A stretch of DNA of 10,679 nt, taken from positions 1 to 10,679 of the forward strand of contig CAKQBM010000063.1 in assembly GCA_934216185.1 (NCBI GenBank). Reading direction: 5' to 3'. Within the stretch, counting starts at the first letter, position 1. Each line of letters begins with the position of its first letter. The notes beneath the pieces were generated by a model, which was given only the letters and a program-made list of their open reading frames with translations, had not been told where the DNA came from and searched no databases. Positions 5,222 through 10,679 of the stretch are shown piece by piece. This stretch comes from an uncultured Streptococcus sp. (GTDB lineage Bacteria > Bacillota > Bacilli > Lactobacillales > Streptococcaceae). Made by a program: the position numbers and the translations under genes.

Positions 5222-5230
5222 TGGTATAAT
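5222..5230 (+). promoter_or_regulatory. Extended -10 promoter of the Snf2 gene
   Basis: TGGTATAAT is a perfect TATAAT (5225-5230) with the extended -10 TG. The -35 region is weak and overlaps the end of the terminator hairpin. The leader would be short, about 20 bases, with AAAGGTG (5244-5250) five bases before the ATG. Confidence 0.75.
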
Positions 5231-5255
5231 AAAAAGATAAGGTAAAGGTGAAAAT

Positions 5256-8200
5256 ATGGCTAAATTGATTCCGGGCAAAGTCCGTATCGAAGGCGTTGCC
5301 CTTTATGAAACTGGTAAGGTTGACATCATCAAGGAAAAGAACAATCGGCTCTACGCTCGCGTTGCAGAAGAAGAACTGCGCTATAGTCTAGAGGATGATT
5401 TGGTTTTTTGTGCCTGCGATTTTTTCCAAAAGAGGGGCTACTGTGTGCATTTGGCGGCGCTGGAGCATTTTCTGAAAAATGATGAGCGTGGTCAGGAAAT
5501 CTTGCAAAGTCTGGAAGAAGGTCATGAAGAAAAAGAGGCCGTTGAAACCAAGGTGACCTTGGGTGGCAAATTTTTGGACCGAATCTTGTCTCCAAAATCA
5601 GACCGAGCCTATGAATTATCGGCTGTGGGGCAAGTGGAAGCAGGAACCAATCATATCTTGTGGACTCTGAGAATCGGCCAAATCAATAGCCAAAAATACT
5701 ATGTCATTCGGGATATTCTACTCTTTTTAAGGATTGTCGAGCAGAGAAAGTCTTATATGATTGGCAAGATTTATGAGGAGTCTCTTTCTTGGGAAGCCTT
5801 TGATGAGGCTAGCCAAGAACTTCTGACTTTCTTACGCGGACTAATGGAGGAAGGACAGGCTCCAGACCTCTTTTTCCAAAACCAAGGTCGGCACCTCTTT
5901 TTCCCTCTGACCTTTTTTGAGCAGGGTGTGAATTTACTGATGGCCTTGCCTCATTTTCAATTTGACCACCAAGTGGATAGCTATCAGACTCTGCTTTTTC
6001 AGGATATGCATGCTGATGCCAATCTATTTGCCTTTACAGTAACAGAATACTCGGACTATTTTGAAATGAAAATCAGTGAGAGTCCGAGGGTCAATGTCTT
6101 TTATCAGGGAGCTGTACTGTTCCATAAAGGACAGGTTTATTTTCTAACAGACCAGCAGATGCGTCTTCTCAAGGAAATTAAAGCGCTACCTTTGGATCAA
6201 CATGGAAAGAAATACCTGCAATTTGATAGCAGTGACCGAGATAAGTTGGCTTCTTGTCTAACGCTCTTTGGCCAGATGGGGATTGTTTCAGCTCCAGAAC
6301 GGTTACAAATCAAAACGTTTTCTCCATCGTTTTACTTTGACAGGGAAAAGGATAATCGGATTCGTTTAGAAATCCAGTTTGATTACGGGGATAGACAGGT
6401 ATCTAGTCGACAAGAGCTAGAAGAATTGCCATTTTCGAGTGATGCTGACTTAGAAGAAAGAATTTTCCAAGTCTGTTTGGCAGCTGGCTTTGAAGCAGAC
6501 TTTCAATCTTGGCGTCAGGCCTTAAAAGCAGAGTCTGTCTATCATTTCTTCCATGAAATCATTCCGGTTTTTGAAAAACTCGGGGATGTTGACCTATCAG
6601 ACAAGTTAGAAGAACTCTATAACCTAGCGAGTCCTCAAGTGCAGATTGCTTCCAAGGGAGGTCTTTTGGAAATTCAGTTCGATTTTCAAGATATCGCCCA
6701 AGAGGAAATCGACCAAGCCATGCAGGCCTTGGTTGATAATCAAGATTTTTACATTGATTTGTCTAATCAAGTCTACTTTTTCGATGAAGAAACCAAGAAA
6801 ATTCGCCAAAATTTACAGGAACTGGGGCAGTTTGAATTAAAAGATGGCTCCTTACAGGCTCGGAAATCCTTGGCCTACAGTTTAGCTCATCTCTTTGAAG
6901 GGCGAGATCGTGTTTCTTTTTCACAAGAATTCCAGAGTCTGGCTCACGATTTGACGCATCCAGAGGACTTCCCTCGACAAGCAACTCAAGTTCAGGCTGA
7001 TTTGCGAGATTATCAGGAAAAGGGAATCGGCTGGCTGCAAATGCTCCATCATTATGGTTTTGGTGGAATTTTAGCTGATGATATGGGATTGGGGAAAACC
7101 CTCCAGACCATTGCTTTTTTGACCAGCCAAGTGACAAAAGAAAGTCGAGTTTTGATTCTCGCTCCGTCGGGTTTAATTTATAACTGGGCGGACGAGTTTC
7201 AGAAATTTGCCCCACAGTTGGATGTGGCTGTTGTTCATGGTTTGAAAACGAGTCGTGAAGAGATTCTTGCCGAAAACCATCAAATTTATGTGACTAGTTA
7301 TACCACCTTCCGTCAGGACAGTGAGCTTTATCAGGGGATGGCCTTTGACTTCCTTTTCTTAGATGAGGCTCAGGTCATGAAAAATGCCCAGACCAAGATT
7401 GCCCATACCTTGAGACAATTTGTGGTGCCGTCGGTCTTTGCCTTGTCAGGGACTCCTATTGAAAATCATCTGGGTGAGTTGTGGTCTATTTTCCAAATCG
7501 TCATGCCAGGACTCTTGCCAAGTAAGAAAGAATTTATGAAATTGCCAGCCGAGCGTGTGGCTCAGTTTATTAAGCCCTTCGTTATGCGGCGCAAGAAAGA
7601 AGAAGTTCTGACTGAATTGCCAGACTTGATTGAAGTAGTTTATAAGAATGAATTGGAAGACCAGCAAAAGGCTATTTACCTTGCCCAGTTGCAACAGATG
7701 AGAGATCGTTTGGCTCAAGTGTCGGATCAGGAATTTCAGCGAAGTCGGGTGGAAATCTTGTCTGGTCTGATGCGCTTGCGCCAAATCTGTGACACGCCTG
7801 CCCTCTTTATGGAAGATTATCAGGGAGCCAGTGGCAAACTGGATAGTCTCCGAGACCTGCTGGTACAGGTGGCAGACGGTGGACACCGTGTCTTGGTTTT
7901 CTCTCAGTTCAAGGGAATGTTGGAGAAAATTGAACAAGAACTGCCAGACTTGGGCTTGACATCCTTTAAAATTACGGGTTCAACCCCAGCCAAGGAAAGA
8001 CAGGACATGACCAAGGCCTTTAACCAAGGGGAAAGGGACGCCTTTCTGATTTCCCTCAAGGCTGGTGGGGTAGGTCTGAACCTGACAGGTGCTGATACAG
8101 TTATCTTGGTTGACCTTTGGTGGAATCCTGCGGTGGAGGCGCAAGCCATTGGTCGTGCCCATCGGATGGGTCAGGAAGAAACGGTTGAGGTCTATCGCTT

Positions 8201-8354
8201 GGTAACCAAGGGAACCATTGAAGAAAAAATTCAGGAACTCCAAGAGCAAAAGAAACATCTGGTGTCACAAGTATTGGACGGAACAGAGTCACGTGGCAGT
8301 CTGACCCTAGCAGAAATTAGAGAAATTTTGGGAATTTCTGAAGCCAGCACTTGA
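5256..8354 (+). CDS. SWIM zinc-finger Snf2-family DNA-dependent ATPase
   Basis: This 1032-residue protein is a bacterial Snf2/RapA-like helicase-superfamily-2 enzyme, expected to use ATP to move on or remodel nucleic-acid complexes. Near the N-terminus is a SWIM zinc finger with Cys52, Cys54, Cys63 and His65. Residues about 100-500 match the region usually called the SNF2-associated domain. The motor has motif I DDMGLGKT (Lys614), motif II DEAQ (703-706), motif III SGTPIENHLGELW (from 731), the motif V region KAGGVGLNLTGAD and motif VI QAIGRAHRMGQ (963-973). All key residues are present, so it should be active. It is transcribed from its own extended -10 promoter. Its precise role in streptococci is not known to me. 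Base use matches the core genes, so it is not part of the island. Confidence 0.93.
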   Translation: MAKLIPGKVRIEGVALYETGKVDIIKEKNNRLYARVAEEELRYSLEDDLVFCACDFFQKRGYCVHLAALEHFLKNDERGQEILQSLEEGHEEKEAVETKVTLGGKFLDRILSPKSDRAYELSAVGQVEAGTNHILWTLRIGQINSQKYYVIRDILLFLRIVEQRKSYMIGKIYEESLSWEAFDEASQELLTFLRGLMEEGQAPDLFFQNQGRHLFFPLTFFEQGVNLLMALPHFQFDHQVDSYQTLLFQDMHADANLFAFTVTEYSDYFEMKISESPRVNVFYQGAVLFHKGQVYFLTDQQMRLLKEIKALPLDQHGKKYLQFDSSDRDKLASCLTLFGQMGIVSAPERLQIKTFSPSFYFDREKDNRIRLEIQFDYGDRQVSSRQELEELPFSSDADLEERIFQVCLAAGFEADFQSWRQALKAESVYHFFHEIIPVFEKLGDVDLSDKLEELYNLASPQVQIASKGGLLEIQFDFQDIAQEEIDQAMQALVDNQDFYIDLSNQVYFFDEETKKIRQNLQELGQFELKDGSLQARKSLAYSLAHLFEGRDRVSFSQEFQSLAHDLTHPEDFPRQATQVQADLRDYQEKGIGWLQMLHHYGFGGILADDMGLGKTLQTIAFLTSQVTKESRVLILAPSGLIYNWADEFQKFAPQLDVAVVHGLKTSREEILAENHQIYVTSYTTFRQDSELYQGMAFDFLFLDEAQVMKNAQTKIAHTLRQFVVPSVFALSGTPIENHLGELWSIFQIVMPGLLPSKKEFMKLPAERVAQFIKPFVMRRKKEEVLTELPDLIEVVYKNELEDQQKAIYLAQLQQMRDRLAQVSDQEFQRSRVEILSGLMRLRQICDTPALFMEDYQGASGKLDSLRDLLVQVADGGHRVLVFSQFKGMLEKIEQELPDLGLTSFKITGSTPAKERQDMTKAFNQGERDAFLISLKAGGVGLNLTGADTVILVDLWWNPAVEAQAIGRAHRMGQEETVEVYRLVTKGTIEEKIQELQEQKKHLVSQVLDGTESRGSLTLAEIREILGISEAST

Positions 8355-8378
8355 AAAATCAAGACAATACGCTATAAT
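8351..8378 (+). promoter_or_regulatory. Promoter of the 8402-murC unit
   Basis: TTGAAA (8351-8356) and TATAAT (8373-8378) are 16 bases apart. The -35 overlaps the TGA stop of the Snf2 gene (8352-8354). The start point would be near 8385, giving a leader of under 20 bases with AAAGG (8388-8392) as ribosome binding site. No terminator separates the Snf2 gene, so read-through is also possible. Confidence 0.7.
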
Positions 8379-8401
8379 GAAGTGTTGAAAGGAAATAGAA
8401 A

Positions 8402-9019
8402 ATGAAACAAGAACGATTTCCATTGGTGTCAGATGACGAGGTCATGTTGACTGAAATGCCAGTCATGAACTTGTACGATGAGTCTGATCTGATCAGTAAT
8501 ATCAAGGGTGAGTATCGAGATAAAAATTATTTAGAATGGGCTCCTATTACTGAAGAAAAACCAGTAAAAACGATTGAAAAGCAAGTAGAGAAACCTAAAA
8601 AGGCTCCGTTAGGGGTTAAAAAAGAAGGAAAAAGCTATGCGGAGGTGGCGCGTGAAGAAGCGCGTGCAGACTTGAAAAAGAAACGCTCTGCTAACTATCT
8701 AACTCAGGATTTCAGCCGTGCGAGACGTCATTCTAAATCAGGCCTCGTTAGAAAGGGAAATCAACCGACAGCGCCTTTCCAAAAGGAAAATCCTGGTGAA
8801 TTGGTGAAGTATAGCCAAAAATTGACCCAGTCTCATTATATCTTGGCGGAAGAAGTCAATTCTATCCCTACCAAGAATGAAGAAGTGTCAGCACCTGCTC
8901 CAAAGAAAAACAACTATGATTTTCTGAAAAAGAGCCAAATCTACAATAAAAAAAGTAAACAAACAGAACAAGAACGTCAGGTTGCCCAAGAGTTGAATCT
9001 GACAAGAATTACAGAATAG
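8402..9019 (+). CDS. Unknown charged protein, likely largely disordered
   Basis: This 205-residue protein is not one I can name. There is no signal peptide and no membrane segment. It begins with an acidic part (about 1-50: [21 protein letters not shown] and [13 protein letters not shown]), then becomes Lys-rich and low in hydrophobic residues: [19 protein letters not shown], a possible helix [18 protein letters not shown] (about 78-95), a basic stretch [16 protein letters not shown], and a Lys/Gln-rich tail. This suggests a mostly disordered cytosolic protein. It lies 11 bases before murC under a shared promoter, so a link to envelope growth or division is conceivable but unproven. From memory, conserved hypotheticals occur next to murC in mitis-group streptococci. 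Confidence 0.8.
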   Translation: MKQERFPLVSDDEVMLTEMPVMNLYDESDLISNIKGEYRDKNYLEWAPITEEKPVKTIEKQVEKPKKAPLGVKKEGKSYAEVAREEARADLKKKRSANYLTQDFSRARRHSKSGLVRKGNQPTAPFQKENPGELVKYSQKLTQSHYILAEEVNSIPTKNEEVSAPAPKKNNYDFLKKSQIYNKKSKQTEQERQVAQELNLTRITE

Positions 9020-9030
9020 GGGGAGAAATC

Positions 9031-10365
9031 ATGCCAAAGACATATCATTTTATCGGAATTAAGGGATCAGGTATGAGTGCCTTGGCCTTGATGTTGCACC
9101 AAATGGGGCACAAGGTTCAAGGATCAGATGTTGAAAAGTACTACTTTACCCAACGTGGTCTAGAGCAGGCAGGAATTACCATTCTACCTTTTGATGAAAA
9201 GAATCTAGATGGAGATATGGAAATTATCGCTGGAAATGCCTTTCGCCCAGATAACAACGTTGAAATTGCCTATGCGGACAAAAATGGCATCAGCTACAAA
9301 CGTTACCATGAGTTCCTAGGTAGCTTTATGCGTGACTTTGTCAGCATGGGGGTAGCAGGTGCGCACGGAAAAACTTCAACGACAGGTATGTTGTCTCACG
9401 TTTTGTCTCACATCACGGACACCAGCTTCTTGATTGGAGATGGGACAGGTCGTGGTTCAGCCAATGCCAAATATTTTGTCTTTGAATCTGACGAATATGA
9501 GCGACATTTCATGCCTTACCACCCAGAATACTCTATCATCACCAATATTGACTTTGACCATCCAGACTACTTCACAAGTATAGAGGATGTTTTCAATGCC
9601 TTTAACGACTATGCTAAACAAATTACCAAGGGTCTTTTTGTCTATGGCGAAGATGCTGAACTGCGTAAGATTACGGCTGATGCTCCGATTTATTATTATG
9701 GTTTTGAAGCTGAGGGCAATGACTTTGTAGCTAGCGATCTTCTTCGTTCTACGACTGGGTCAACCTTCACAGTTCATTTCCGTGGTCAAGAGTTGGGGCA
9801 ATTCCATATTCCAACCTTTGGTCGTCACAATATCATGAATGCAACGGCCGTTATTGCTCTTCTTTACACAGCAGGTTTTGACTTGGAATTGGTTCGTGAA
9901 CACTTGAAAACTTTTGTGGGTGTCAAGCGTCGTTTTACTGAGAAAATTGTTAATAATACAGTGATTATCGATGACTTTGCCCACCATCCAACAGAAATTA
10001 TTGCGACCTTGGATGCGGCTCGTCAGAAATACCCAAGCAAGGAAATTGTAGCGGTCTTCCAACCTCATACTTTTACAAGAACCATTGCCTTGTTGGACGA
10101 CTTTGCTCATGCTTTGAACCAAGCAGATGCCGTTTACCTAGCACAAATCTATGGATCTGCTCGTGAGGTGGACCATGGTGATGTCAAGGTAGAAGACCTA
10201 GCCAATAAAATCAACAAGAAACATCAAGTGATTACTGTTGAAAATGTATCTCCTCTCTTAGACCATGACAATGCTGTTTATGTCTTTATGGGAGCAGGAG
10301 ATATCCAAACCTATGAATACTCATTTGAGCGTCTCTTGTCTAACTTGACAAGCAATGTTCAGTAG
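9031..10365 (+). CDS. murC: UDP-N-acetylmuramate--L-alanine ligase
   Basis: This 444-residue cytosolic ligase adds L-alanine to UDP-MurNAc with ATP, the first amino-acid step of peptidoglycan stem-peptide synthesis. The N-terminal Rossmann-like UDP-binding loop is [11 protein letters not shown] (9-19). The ATP loop is [11 protein letters not shown] (107-117, Lys114). The central Mur-ligase segments are [10 protein letters not shown] (151-160) and NIDFDHPDY (172-180). The C-terminal part has FGRHNIMNA and [10 protein letters not shown], typical of MurC. Length is normal for the family. AGGGGGAG at 9018-9025 gives a strong ribosome binding site, overlapping the stop of the gene before. It is translated in tandem with the 8402 gene and the acetyltransferase after it. 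Confidence 0.96.
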   Translation: MPKTYHFIGIKGSGMSALALMLHQMGHKVQGSDVEKYYFTQRGLEQAGITILPFDEKNLDGDMEIIAGNAFRPDNNVEIAYADKNGISYKRYHEFLGSFMRDFVSMGVAGAHGKTSTTGMLSHVLSHITDTSFLIGDGTGRGSANAKYFVFESDEYERHFMPYHPEYSIITNIDFDHPDYFTSIEDVFNAFNDYAKQITKGLFVYGEDAELRKITADAPIYYYGFEAEGNDFVASDLLRSTTGSTFTVHFRGQELGQFHIPTFGRHNIMNATAVIALLYTAGFDLELVREHLKTFVGVKRRFTEKIVNNTVIIDDFAHHPTEIIATLDAARQKYPSKEIVAVFQPHTFTRTIALLDDFAHALNQADAVYLAQIYGSAREVDHGDVKVEDLANKINKKHQVITVENVSPLLDHDNAVYVFMGAGDIQTYEYSFERLLSNLTSNVQ

Positions 10366-10374
10366 GATATTCTC

Positions 10375-10679
10375 ATGGAAATTCCAATTAAGATCATTCA
10401 GGCAAGTAAGTCTGATTTGGCTGATATAGAGTTAATTCAAAATTCGTCTTTTCCAGCTGAACAGCAGCAACCTTCCCATATTTTAGAAGAAAGTATCCGT
10501 AAGTGTGCGGATACCTTTCTTCTAGCTAGGGATGAAAATCAACTTTTAGGCTATATTCTATCAAGGCCTCAGTCAGACAATCCGCAATGTCTAAAAATAC
10601 ATTCTTTAGTCATCGAGTCTGACCATCAGAGACAGGGCTTGGGAACACTTCTTCTTGCGGCTTTGAAAGAGGTGGCAGT
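10375..10679 (+). CDS. GNAT acetyltransferase (partial, runs off window)
   Basis: The 101 complete codons start at ATG 10375, nine bases after the murC stop, with AGGA at 10364-10367. The protein opens MEIPIKIIQASKSDL and shows FLLARDENQLLGYI (strand-turn-strand) and then the acetyl-CoA loop HQRQGLGTLLL, the Q/R-x-x-G-x-G/A motif of GNAT N-acetyltransferases. The C-terminal part is beyond the window. The close spacing suggests co-transcription with murC. The acceptor cannot be told from this part; a protein N-terminal or small-molecule amine is possible. Confidence 0.88.
   Translation, partial: MEIPIKIIQASKSDLADIELIQNSSFPAEQQQPSHILEESIRKCADTFLLARDENQLLGYILSRPQSDNPQCLKIHSLVIESDHQRQGLGTLLLAALKEVA

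Noticed and set aside
5329..8292. Minus-strand ORFs within the Snf2 gene
   Set aside because: They lie opposite a long gene with intact motifs, have no ribosome binding sites of note and show no recognisable protein features.

Overview
The window looks like the chromosome of a mitis-group Streptococcus, S. pneumoniae or a close relative. I infer this from remembered gene order (ABC exporter, small hypothetical, metB, malY/patB-type lyase, Snf2 helicase, hypothetical, murC, GNAT acetyltransferase), from the moderate GC content of the core genes and from a streptococcal-type MtaR/MET box. No database was searched. All credible genes lie on the + strand.

Layout. Bases 1-164 are the end of an ABC exporter, closed by a hairpin terminator. 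Then comes a long AT-rich leader and a small unknown protein (471-926) with its own terminator. A 17-bp perfect MET-box palindrome and an extended -10 promoter precede a two-gene transsulfuration operon, metB (1092-2186) and a MalY/PatB-type cystathionine beta-lyase (2194-3360). Core genes resume at 5256 with a 1032-residue SWIM/Snf2 ATPase, followed from its own promoter by an unknown charged protein (8402-9019), murC (9031-10365) and a truncated GNAT acetyltransferase (10375 to the edge), which are closely packed.

The accessory part is 3366-5168, about 1.8 kb. It is bounded by an exact 14-bp direct repeat, one copy covering the last codons and stop of the lyase gene (3352-3365), the other at 5155-5168. 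Removing the insert with one copy puts the lyase stop codon seven bases before a strong hairpin (5170-5202), which now stands alone in front of the Snf2 gene. I therefore read the segment as an island inserted between the lyase gene and its original terminator. It carries a full-length Abi_2 (AbiD/AbiF) HEPN-type protein with the RNVCAH (RX4H) RNase motif. Immediately upstream are a strong promoter, a predicted RNA of about 60 nt and an imperfect terminator with nine T residues, ending at the abi ribosome binding site. This has the layout of an RNA-controlled HEPN toxin or abortive-infection system. The island also contains a long AT-rich non-coding stretch, a 3' fragment of a leucine tRNA (CAA anticodon region, long variable arm, T arm), and a 135-bp element with 23-bp imperfect inverted repeats just inside the right junction. 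No integrase or transposase is present.

Working together: the metB and lyase products convert activated homoserine plus cysteine to cystathionine and then homocysteine for methionine synthesis, probably under MtaR. MurC makes UDP-MurNAc-L-Ala for peptidoglycan. The island is likely a phage-defence cargo that also separated the methionine operon from its terminator.
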